Origin: Methanobacterium sp. UBA353 | GTDB taxonomy: Archaea > Methanobacteriota > Methanobacteria > Methanobacteriales > Methanobacteriaceae | Reading direction: 5' to 3' | DNA: 7,187 bases | NCBI GenBank assembly: GCA_002496805.1 | Contig: DALO01000015.1 | Coordinates: forward strand, 56,931-64,117 | In this document: positions 1-4,795 of the stretch, one piece after another | How the letters are laid out: each line of letters starts with the position of its first letter | Position numbering within the stretch: the stretch's first letter is position 1 | Notes under the pieces: model-generated | Told to the model about the DNA's origin: nothing | Seen by the model: only the letters and a program-made list of their open reading frames with translations | Database searches by the model: none | Position numbers and translations under genes: made by a program

Positions 1-6
1 TAGGTT

Positions 7-58
7 ATGCAAAGTTATGCAAGGATATATCTATTAATGCAAAGTTATGCAAGGATAT
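7..58. repeat. Tandem direct repeat, 22-bp unit at 30-bp period
   Basis: Two identical 22-bp copies lie at 7-28 and 37-58, each starting ATGCAAAGTT and ending GGATAT. Each copy itself contains ATGCAA twice, 10 bp apart. The spacer of 8 bp between the copies reads ATCTATTA. Because the array touches the window edge, more units may lie upstream. The function is unknown; iteron, protein-binding array and minisatellite are all possible. Confidence 0.75.
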
Positions 59-187
59 CCTGTTACTGTGTTTTGCTGACATCGGAAATAGGAAACTTAA
101 TGAATTAAAACTAGTTCATTCCTACTAATAACTGCAATCTCCTATGTATATTTCTTAGCCAATGATTATAGTTGACCCACACCTACC

Positions 188-260
188 TACCATATCCTTC
201 TACTCCCTGCTATTTCCTTCATACATAAATCAGTGTATGGATGTATGCATTGATGGATGG
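188..260. repeat. Dispersed direct repeat, copy A
   Basis: This segment matches 1915-1988 in the same orientation. The core 212-260 aligns without gaps to 1940-1988 with 38 of 49 identical bases by my count, including ATTTCCTTCAT and GTGTATG. Eight of the eleven differences are transitions. A further TAC(C/T)ATATCCT match lies at 188-198, shifted by one base, and weaker similarity continues to about 275. Copy A also has an inverted pair CATACAT (220-226) and ATGTATG (241-247), which copy B does not keep. It lies 3' of the minus-strand gene ending at 354. Confidence 0.6.
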
Positions 261-353
261 ATATGTAAGTAAATTAATCAGTAATCAAGTCCTATTATTA
301 TATCTTACATCATCCAACTGCATGTGCCATCAATATTAGGAACACGCCGAGCA

Positions 354-1289
354 TTATAAAAATCGTATAAATTCTCGTTTTTTATCAAATTTATCTTCTA
401 ATTCATGGTAAGTCTCTGTAATCAAGGCTTCTACTTTAACCTCTTTGTCTAGCATCCTGCTAATCTTGTTGGTATAAACCTTATCAAAATGAACATTAAT
501 TTTATTATTCTTAGAATCCTTAATAGTAAAATTGTAATAAAACGTATTGATAACCCCTAAAACCCCTTCAATGATGATCTTTTTTTCAGTGGGTTTTTGT
601 TTAATACCAATCACTTTATAAACTGATTCAGCAAATTCATTAGTTATTTCGGTTTTTTTAGCTTTCAGTGGCTTAAATTCATCAAATAGAGTTACATTTA
701 CTTCTTTTTTAGAGACAACACCCATGAAATTTTTATATCTCTTCATTGGTTCGGGGCCTAATTTTTCAGTTTGGTGTTTAAGCAATTCTACGTTATCGCC
801 ACATTCGAGTAGGTCATCGAACCTATCAAAAGCAATTTTGACAAAAGAACTAAAACGAGTTTGTGGATCTGTTCTAAGGATCATCCTTAAAGATCCTGCT
901 GCAACTTCTACTAATCCTAAACTAGTACCTTCCATTATTTCAACAGGGGGAGATTCGTTTAATTGTACAGGTTTACCTTTACCAGTTTGAGCAAGCGGAA
1001 TTATCATTTTTTGGAAAGACCTTGAAATATCTGCAAAATCATCTAATAAAATAACTTTATCGTTATTATCTTTTATAACTACATCAAATAGGTCGATATT
1101 ATGAAACTCGTTTGATTCGTTTAGTTCATTAATCAATTCGGTTTCTAATCCTTTTAAATAATTCAAATTGAATTCTAACGCAGGGTCATCATCATCTGGA
1201 AATTCAGAAAGTAACTCTTCATTTAAATGAATAAGCTCTCTTACGTCCTTCAATTCTTCTTCAATAATAAAAGGATTCCTAAAATCCAT
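354..1289 (-). CDS. Unrecognised ~311-aa protein with C-terminal OB-like domain, partner of the nucleotidyltransferase gene
   Basis: I cannot assign a function. The N-terminal 60 residues are strongly acidic and helical (a DDDD run near residue 33). The middle (about 65-200) has a beta-helix pattern with SFQKMI, a small-residue strand VEVAAGSL and a helical LGPEPMKRYKNF segment. The last ~75 residues alternate beta strands around G-V-L-G-V-I-N, F-T-I-K-D and V-K-V-E-A-L, as in OB or SH3-like folds; this is inference from pattern. No signal peptide or membrane segment is seen. The ATG at 1301 directly abuts the stop codon of the upstream gene, but the ATG at 1289 has GAGGG five bases before it, so I chose 1289; starting at 1301 adds four residues. 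The zero-gap layout implies an operon with coupled translation. From memory, similar proteins accompany DUF6932 genes elsewhere, which would make this a conserved pair. Confidence 0.8.
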   Translation of the reverse strand: MDFRNPFIIEEELKDVRELIHLNEELLSEFPDDDDPALEFNLNYLKGLETELINELNESNEFHNIDLFDVVIKDNNDKVILLDDFADISRSFQKMIIPLAQTGKGKPVQLNESPPVEIMEGTSLGLVEVAAGSLRMILRTDPQTRFSSFVKIAFDRFDDLLECGDNVELLKHQTEKLGPEPMKRYKNFMGVVSKKEVNVTLFDEFKPLKAKKTEITNEFAESVYKVIGIKQKPTEKKIIIEGVLGVINTFYYNFTIKDSKNNKINVHFDKVYTNKISRMLDKEVKVEALITETYHELEDKFDKKREFIRFL

Positions 1290-1294
1290 AATAG

Positions 1295-1299
1295 CCCTC
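1295..1299 (-). promoter_or_regulatory. Ribosome binding site that decides the start of the 311-aa gene
   Basis: GAGGG on the minus strand is followed by CTATT and then ATG at 1289-1287. It overlaps the ATG at 1301, so that earlier ATG has no binding site of its own beyond read-through from the upstream stop codon. Confidence 0.5.
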
Positions 1300-1301
1300 A
1301 T

Positions 1302-1784
1302 CTATTTATTTTTTTGCAGCTCTACTATTCCTTTGGAAATACCATTCCTATCCCTAGTAAACCATTTATACCATTTTTCATTTTGTCGCTCTGTTAAAAC
1401 ATATTTTGGATGATTTTTTGGATAAACAGGAACATATTGTGTATGACAATTATATTTACTTCCCATATACTCTTTATTGGAAAAATTCAGCCTTTCAGCA
1501 AGTGGAGTAATTTTCAGATCATTAAACTTCATTGTATCATAATGTACAGTTAAATCAATATCGTTTGGTTTCGGTTTTTCGGTAACATAACTTCCCCCGA
1601 TCCAAACTTTAAGTAATATTGATTTAAATCTACCAGAATATGATTGATAGTTTGAAAAAAGCTCTTTGCGTTTATTTATATCGTCAACTTGCACAAAACG
1701 TTCAACGAATTCTGTTAAAGGAGGTAAATAACAACCTTCTGGAAGATATCCTTGTTCGTTAAGGTCGGGCAATACATTTGACAT
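1302..1784 (-). CDS. DUF6932 family nucleotidyltransferase-fold protein
   Basis: A 160-aa protein with the nucleotidyltransferase signature G-G-S (63-65) followed by D-I-D (75-77), in the stretch GGSYVTEKPKPNDIDL; these residues hold metal and nucleotide in Pol-beta-like transferases. The N-terminal LNEQGYLPEGCY and the C-terminal TRDRNGISKGIVEL match what I remember of DUF6932. The third catalytic acid is not evident: the strand where relatives have a D-F-F-P-like stretch reads VPVYP here, so activity may be altered. The likely role is nucleotide transfer to a protein or RNA, as in MNT-type toxin-antitoxin or defence modules, but the substrate is unknown. It is the first gene of a two-gene unit and its stop codon touches the next ATG. 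No Shine-Dalgarno sequence precedes its ATG, and no other in-frame ATG, GTG or TTG lies between it and the upstream stop at 1809-1811. Confidence 0.8.
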   Translation of the reverse strand: MSNVLPDLNEQGYLPEGCYLPPLTEFVERFVQVDDINKRKELFSNYQSYSGRFKSILLKVWIGGSYVTEKPKPNDIDLTVHYDTMKFNDLKITPLAERLNFSNKEYMGSKYNCHTQYVPVYPKNHPKYVLTERQNEKWYKWFTRDRNGISKGIVELQKNK

Positions 1785-1793
1785 ATTATTAAC

Positions 1794-1824
1794 ATCATAG
1801 TTAATAATTTATAAATATTGCTAA
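1794..1824 (-). promoter_or_regulatory. Possible promoter for the nucleotidyltransferase unit, leaderless type
   Basis: On the minus strand TTAGCA (1824-1819), 19 bases and TATGAT (1799-1794) resemble a -35/-10 pair. The ATG begins only nine bases past TATGAT, so transcription would start within a few bases of the start codon. This fits the missing Shine-Dalgarno sequence. A palindromic TTTATAAA at 1808-1815 sits about 24 bases before the ATG and would suit an archaeal TATA box instead. In such an AT-rich stretch chance matches are likely. Confidence 0.25.
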
Positions 1825-1848
1825 TTGATGCTAGCCTATGTCTGAAGC

Positions 1849-1889
1849 ACTTAAACCAGCCCGACCAAATAAAAAAACATTGTTTAAGT
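1849..1889. repeat. Inverted repeat upstream of the nucleotidyltransferase gene
   Basis: ACTTAAAC (1849-1856) and GTTTAAGT (1882-1889) are perfect 8-bp inverted arms around a 25-base loop. The loop holds a run of seven A (T7 on the minus strand). It lies 65-105 bp before the minus-strand start at 1784, between the 115-aa gene and the nucleotidyltransferase unit. It could be an operator or a weak terminator for the upstream operon; the arms are AT-rich, so folding would be weak. Confidence 0.35.
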
Positions 1890-1914
1890 AAATATAATAA
1901 TAGCTCCGGTAATT

Positions 1915-1988
1915 TACTATATCCTACAACATCTCTATCATTTCCTTCATGTATGGATCTGTGTATGAATTTATATATTAATGGATGT
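1915..1988. repeat. Dispersed direct repeat, copy B
   Basis: Same-orientation partner of 188-260, with the strongest part at 1940-1988. Weaker similarity runs to about 2003, ending close to the stop codon of the gene at 2024. With copy A it brackets the two-gene unit 354-1784. Like copy A it lies immediately 3' of the last gene of a minus-strand operon, so it could be either a junction scar or a conserved operon-end element. Confidence 0.6.
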
Positions 1989-2023
1989 ATGTAGATAAGC
2001 GAATTGATGTGTTGTTTAACAAA

Positions 2024-2371
2024 TTATAATACTTTCAATACATCCAAACACGCTTTATCAACTTTGGGAATTATTTCGTTAATTACAGCTCTTTTAGCTT
2101 CGCCATCAGTTTGGTCGCCATTAATAATTATTGGGTTTGGATATTCGAAGTAAACCTGAACTAGAACTCTACACATCCCACCAGGAAATTCTAAATCAAT
2201 TTTTCTGAAGCCTTGAAGACCATTTAGGGCTTTTTCTATTTCAGTTTTAAAAATATCCATTTTTGTAGGGGTTACATGAAGACATGCACAAATTTGAGCT
2301 AAGCTGCGATGTGGGTTCGTTTCGTCCTGAACCTCAAAACATATGGTTTTTCCTAATAATTTTTTTTCCAC
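2024..2371 (-). CDS. Unrecognised 115-aa protein, last gene of the TIR operon
   Basis: I do not recognise this family. It is a soluble alpha/beta protein with no membrane segment. It has a helical ETNPHRSLAQICACLHV stretch near residue 17 that contains two cysteines, a FPGGMCRVLVQVYFEYP beta stretch near 62-78, and a C-terminal helix. The start is GTG with GGGTG five bases upstream; it is 11 bases after the stop of the YjzC-like gene, so it is probably the last gene of the operon that begins at 3499. An ATG overlaps this GTG two bases upstream (2373) but is out of frame: because the following A tract has eight residues, the ATG frame stops at TAG after six codons. One extra A would join the ATG to the main frame and give M-W-K-K-K-L-L-G. 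The coding frame is long and well filled, so it is likely real. Confidence 0.7.
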   Translation of the reverse strand: MEKKLLGKTICFEVQDETNPHRSLAQICACLHVTPTKMDIFKTEIEKALNGLQGFRKIDLEFPGGMCRVLVQVYFEYPNPIIINGDQTDGEAKRAVINEIIPKVDKACLDVLKVL

Positions 2372-2382
2372 ATAAACACCCG

Positions 2383-2556
2383 TTATTTTTTGTGTTTCGT
2401 TTTATCTGCAAGAGTATATTTAGTCCCTTTAGGCCCTGGAGGCAATCTTTTACCTTTAACACCAGTAACTTCTCCACCTGTAGACTTTTTGTATTGACCC
2501 GAAATTGGAACTTTTTCCCCGGGTTTAAGACCTTTAGTCTTAGATTTTTTTGCCAT
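2383..2556 (-). CDS. Small basic YjzC-like protein (57 aa)
   Basis: A lysine- and glycine-rich 57-aa protein: KPGEKVPISGQY near residues 11-22, a GGEVTGVKGKRLPP stretch near 27-40, and a KYTLADKTKHKK tail. The K-P-G-E/D-K-x-P-x-S/N-G-x-Y core recalls the small YjzC-like proteins of Bacillota, whose function is not established. No catalytic motif is visible. I chose the ATG at 2556 because GGTGAT precedes it by three bases, which pairs with the extreme 3' end of 16S rRNA; a longer frame from an ATG at 2592 would overlap the TIR gene and has no binding site. It sits 22 bases after the TIR gene and 11 before the 115-aa gene, inside the same operon. Its position suggests a helper or regulatory subunit, but that is context only. 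Confidence 0.75.
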   Translation of the reverse strand: MAKKSKTKGLKPGEKVPISGQYKKSTGGEVTGVKGKRLPPGPKGTKYTLADKTKHKK

Positions 2557-2578
2557 TAAATCACCATTTATAAAATAA

Positions 2579-3070
2579 TTATTTCCCTGCATTTTTAGCA
2601 GCTTCTTCTACCCACTTACTAAAGTTATTATAACCCCCATCATTTACCCAATCGTAAGTTTTATACAACGTCCCAAAGTATAGCGAGTTTCCATTGGCAT
2701 CTTTATCAATTTCACCAAATAAAGTGTCTCCTTTATTACATTTCTGCTGATTTTGATCTTTTATATTATGTATATAAATTCCTAGAACCCCATTTCCTTT
2801 TTTTCGGCTTTCCATAATTTCATATTTAACCCATTTTCTATTTGAGGTTTCAGTTCCTATTAATACAACTGTAACAGAAGTTCCTTTGAGATGACTTAGA
2901 ATCCATCTTTTAATGGCAGCATCACCTCCCTGTTTTACCTTTTCCCATCCTGCAGCATCTATATATCCAGCAGATTCTTTATCTGGTTTTGTTAACCAAT
3001 GTTGACGGACAACATTTGTTCTCCAGTTATCCCTTTCGTAATGGAAACTGAAAAATACCTTTTTTACCAA
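2579..3070 (-). CDS. TIR-domain protein, ThsB / DUF1863 (MTH538) type
   Basis: A 163-aa stand-alone TIR-fold protein. The first strand VFFSFHYERD (5-14), the strand TSVTVVLIGTET (64-75) and the helix start RKWVKYEIMES (78-88) are typical of the DUF1863/ThsB TIR family. The glutamate in W-V-K-Y-E-I (E84) is the likely catalytic acid for NAD cleavage. Family members in Thoeris defence sense phage and make a cyclic or modified ADP-ribose signal that activates a ThsA effector. No SIR2 or Macro ThsA is seen in the window; the directly upstream gene is a small membrane protein. The start is TTG with a strong AGGAGGT six bases upstream, placed inside the last codons of the membrane-protein gene, whose TAA ends one base before the TTG. 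The two proteins are therefore probably made together. A role in an NAD-derived signal or NAD depletion is inferred from family and context. Confidence 0.88.
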   Translation of the reverse strand: MVKKVFFSFHYERDNWRTNVVRQHWLTKPDKESAGYIDAAGWEKVKQGGDAAIKRWILSHLKGTSVTVVLIGTETSNRKWVKYEIMESRKKGNGVLGIYIHNIKDQNQQKCNKGDTLFGEIDKDANGNSLYFGTLYKTYDWVNDGGYNNFSKWVEEAAKNAGK

Positions 3071-3499
3071 TTAAATACCTCCTATCAAATAAACACATAT
3101 CAAAATAGATCCTATTATTACGCATATGGATCCATAAAAACAACCTAATGTAATAGAAAACATGACCCGACTTATGGAATCAACTTCATTTTCAAAGCGG
3201 CTTGCATCTAAATCGAATAACAAATCTTTATTAGAAGGTCGGTTTTTTATAACCCATGAATAAAGCTTCCTATAAAGGCGTTCTTGTCTTAAAAAGTAAG
3301 CATCTAAAAACCAAAAAGCTACTAAGGGGATTATGGCTATTATTATTTGAGAATTACTCCCTTTAAAAAGCATAGTAACAACAACAAGAGTAATAGTCCA
3401 CCCTTTAACGAGAAAAGAGTTATTAGCCATTCTTTTGATAATGTCTTGTATTAGATCAATCTCTTTAAGCATCACTTGGAGATTTTCATCATTTTCCAT
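3071..3499 (-). CDS. Small three-helix membrane protein, putative effector partner of the TIR protein
   Basis: A 142-aa protein with a short cytosolic-type N-terminus (IQDIIKRMANNSF), a hairpin of two hydrophobic segments (about 29-46 and 51-69), a charged helix RQERLYRKLYSWVIKNR (71-87), a polar acidic loop, and a third hydrophobic segment (about 113-141) reaching the C-terminus. Two helices plus a long amphipathic helix recall the SLATT-type membrane effectors of nucleotide-signalling defence systems, and I remember similar proteins beside DUF1863 TIR genes, but I cannot prove family membership. It would plausibly form a pore or disturb the membrane when triggered. I chose the ATG at 3499, nine bases after GGGGG; an ATG at 3508 directly abuts that GGGGG and leaves no spacing. 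It is the first gene of the four-gene operon, separated from the gene above it by 128 bases. Confidence 0.8.
   Translation of the reverse strand: MENDENLQVMLKEIDLIQDIIKRMANNSFLVKGWTITLVVVTMLFKGSNSQIIIAIIPLVAFWFLDAYFLRQERLYRKLYSWVIKNRPSNKDLLFDLDASRFENEVDSISRVMFSITLGCFYGSICVIIGSILICVYLIGGI
3077..3083 (-). promoter_or_regulatory. Strong Shine-Dalgarno site of the TIR gene
   Basis: AGGAGGT on the minus strand lies six bases before the TTG start at 3070 and inside the last codons of the membrane-protein gene. It is the strongest binding site in the window, and it compensates for the weak TTG start. Confidence 0.8.
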
Positions 3500-3545
3500 T
3501 ATCAACATCCCCCATGAGTTATAATATTCATCTCTAGTTAAAATA

Positions 3546-3561
3546 TATTACGAAAGTAATA
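3546..3561 (-). terminator. Weak hairpin between the two minus-strand operons
   Basis: TATTAC, a four-base loop and GTAATA form a 6-bp stem in the 128-bp gap between the zinc-ribbon gene (ends 3628) and the membrane-protein gene (starts 3499). Read on the minus strand it is followed shortly by ATATTTTAA. The stem has a single G-C pair, so it is at best a partial terminator. The gap is otherwise very AT-rich and probably contains the promoter of the TIR operon, but I see no convincing -35/-10 pair. Confidence 0.2.
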
Positions 3562-3627
3562 ATTCTCATATTTATTTATCAATTGGTGAATTTATTTTTT
3601 TTAATTTATCCCAGTACCTAAACTATC

Positions 3628-4155
3628 CTAACTCTTATCAAACAATCTTAAAATTTCGCTTTTAATTATTTTTTTAACGCTCTCTTTTTCATTCCATAGG
3701 TTCTCTTTAAACCTCATTTTCTTACCACACTTTGGACATTTCCATGTATAACCAATTAATCCTTTAACAACATCAAATTCTGTTTTACATTCTGGACAGT
3801 GGGGGTTGCCATCAATGTTAACTCTAATCTTATTTCTGAACTTTTTTTCTACAGGATAATCTTCTGAGTAAGCATTCCAATAAACTCCTCTTATAAAAGG
3901 CATTTCCTTAAAATAATATTTGTCAATTGGGCCTGCCATTGCTATAGGATAAAATCCTGAACCTGTGGCTTTTCGCTTTCGGAATAAATAAATCGCCAAA
4001 ACAAAAATGAAAAAGCTAGCAATATAAATCCAATTGGTATTAAAAGTTAATTCTGGCTTCAATATGCCAACGTTAATAAGTGCGGCGAAAACGCCAATTA
4101 TTGCAGCAAATAATGTTAGAAAACCAGCAATAATATTTATATAAGCATCTTTCAT
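3628..4155 (-). CDS. Membrane protein with two helices and a C-terminal zinc ribbon
   Basis: A 175-aa protein of unknown function. Two hydrophobic segments lie near residues 6-31 and 41-58, followed by a basic RKRKATG stop-transfer stretch, so the rest is probably cytosolic. The C-terminal part holds a classical zinc ribbon: C-P-E-C and C-P-K-C at about 120-123 and 140-143, 16 residues apart, followed by a basic helical tail. Such ribbons bind nucleic acid or protein partners. The middle GFYPIAMAGPIDKYYFKEMPFIRG stretch is unassigned. I chose the ATG at 4155, which has GAGGGTG four bases upstream; an upstream in-frame GTG at 4161 lies within that binding site. The gene follows the DUF1802 gene by 27 bases and is probably co-transcribed with it. 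It might anchor a neighbouring factor at the membrane, but nothing in the sequence proves a link to the TIR operon below. Confidence 0.75.
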   Translation of the reverse strand: MKDAYINIIAGFLTLFAAIIGVFAALINVGILKPELTFNTNWIYIASFFIFVLAIYLFRKRKATGSGFYPIAMAGPIDKYYFKEMPFIRGVYWNAYSEDYPVEKKFRNKIRVNIDGNPHCPECKTEFDVVKGLIGYTWKCPKCGKKMRFKENLWNEKESVKKIIKSEILRLFDKS

Positions 4156-4182
4156 AAACACCCTCTATTCCATTATTTAGTT

Positions 4183-4695
4183 TCAAATCTCATGTATTAT
4201 TGCATCAAACTCAGAATCACTTAAAACAGGTTTTATACCTTCAAGAGATACTTCCTCTAGCAGATTAGCGTATCTTAAACCCCTCGTACGTTGAGCCATA
4301 ATTGGTTCATTCAATTTATAAACCCTCAAAATCCACACAAAACCTTTTTTATTTTGAAGATAAGATTTTACGTGGTCGTTAGTCCAGATGTGATACTTAG
4401 AAAGGCCTCTAATCCTAGTAAGAGGTTTCTCTATAATAGCTTTAACTCTGGAGTAATATTTTATTTCCATTTTATTATCATCAGTAGTCGGTAAAGCGTT
4501 TTCTTCAACAAAGGATTGATATTCCTCCTTGTAACTATCTAAATAACCCTCTTTTAACGCATAACTAATTGTAGGATATAAAATGAATTCTTGGAGATTA
4601 GTTCTATATTTCCTGATAAGAATAGATTGTTTACCTTGTCCTAATGCTTCTACTGTAGCATTCCATTCATTAAGACACTTTTTAATTTTTTCCAT
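4183..4695 (-). CDS. DUF1802 family protein
   Basis: A 170-aa soluble protein that I recognise as DUF1802 from CLNEWNATVEALGQGKQSILIRK (7-29), the LYPT motif (39-42) and the YHIWTNDHVKSYL / FVWILRVYKL stretches (101-128). The biochemical role of the family is not known to me. It starts at ATG 4695 with AAGGGGG eight bases upstream, and its start faces mod across a 100-bp divergent promoter region. Its length is near what I recall for the family and no frame break is seen. It is the first gene of a two-gene operon with the zinc-ribbon membrane protein. Position next to a type III restriction system could be chance cargo of a defence island or a functional association. Confidence 0.8.
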   Translation of the reverse strand: MEKIKKCLNEWNATVEALGQGKQSILIRKYRTNLQEFILYPTISYALKEGYLDSYKEEYQSFVEENALPTTDDNKMEIKYYSRVKAIIEKPLTRIRGLSKYHIWTNDHVKSYLQNKKGFVWILRVYKLNEPIMAQRTRGLRYANLLEEVSLEGIKPVLSDSEFDAIIHEI

Positions 4696-4713
4696 GTAAT
4701 AATCCCCCTTAAC

Positions 4714-4742
4714 TTGTACATAATTTTAATAATAGATATGAT
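4714..4742 (+). promoter_or_regulatory. Sigma-A-like promoter of the mod-res operon
   Basis: TTGTAC (4714-4719), a 17-base spacer and TATGAT (4737-4742) match the -35 and -10 consensus closely. Transcription should start near 4749, leaving a leader of about 47 bases before the mod ATG. It lies in the 100-bp divergent region shared with the DUF1802 gene, so a regulator bound here could affect both directions; no clear operator palindrome is visible. Confidence 0.6.
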
Positions 4743-4776
4743 ACTATAACAAATTAAGTCTTTAGAATTATATTAT

Positions 4777-4790
4777 GGGGAGATGGTGAT
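4777..4790 (+). promoter_or_regulatory. Composite ribosome binding site of mod
   Basis: GGGGAG (4777-4782) and GGTGAT (4785-4790) both pair with the 3' end of 16S rRNA. The second is five bases from the ATG at 4796 and is the same hexamer used by the YjzC-like gene. This fixes the start of mod. Confidence 0.6.
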
Positions 4791-4795
4791 TTTAA

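Larger units (their letters stand above)
1..353. other. Gene-free left margin carrying repeats
   Basis: No convincing coding frame is present on either strand; the open frames are only a dozen or so codons long. The stretch holds a short tandem repeat at its left end (7-58), a pyrimidine-rich segment around 181-220, and copy A of a dispersed repeat (188-260). It lies downstream of the minus-strand gene ending at 354. I see no GC-rich hairpin followed by a T-run that would make a clear terminator for that gene. Confidence 0.6.

Noticed and set aside
300..353. Minus-strand mini-frame of 14 codons just downstream of the 311-aa gene
   Set aside because: It is too short, has no ribosome binding site, and ends at once; nothing supports translation.
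724..990. Plus-strand open frame inside the 311-aa gene
   Set aside because: It lies wholly opposite the well-supported minus-strand gene, and its product shows no recognisable domain.
2012..2022. Palindrome TTGTTTAACAA just past the stop of the 115-aa gene
   Set aside because: Five-base AT-rich arms with no room for a loop and no following T-run; not a credible terminator.
2284..2559. Plus-strand open frame across the 115-aa and YjzC-like genes
   Set aside because: It is antisense to two genes with good ribosome binding sites; the phenylalanine-rich product is the expected reflection of lysine codons on the other strand.
2579..3499. Canonical Thoeris (ThsA plus ThsB)
   Set aside because: Only a ThsB-like TIR is present; the neighbours have no SIR2, Macro or SLOG motif, so the named system is not claimed.
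4291..4494. Plus-strand open frame inside the DUF1802 gene
   Set aside because: It is antisense to a recognised family and has no start context.
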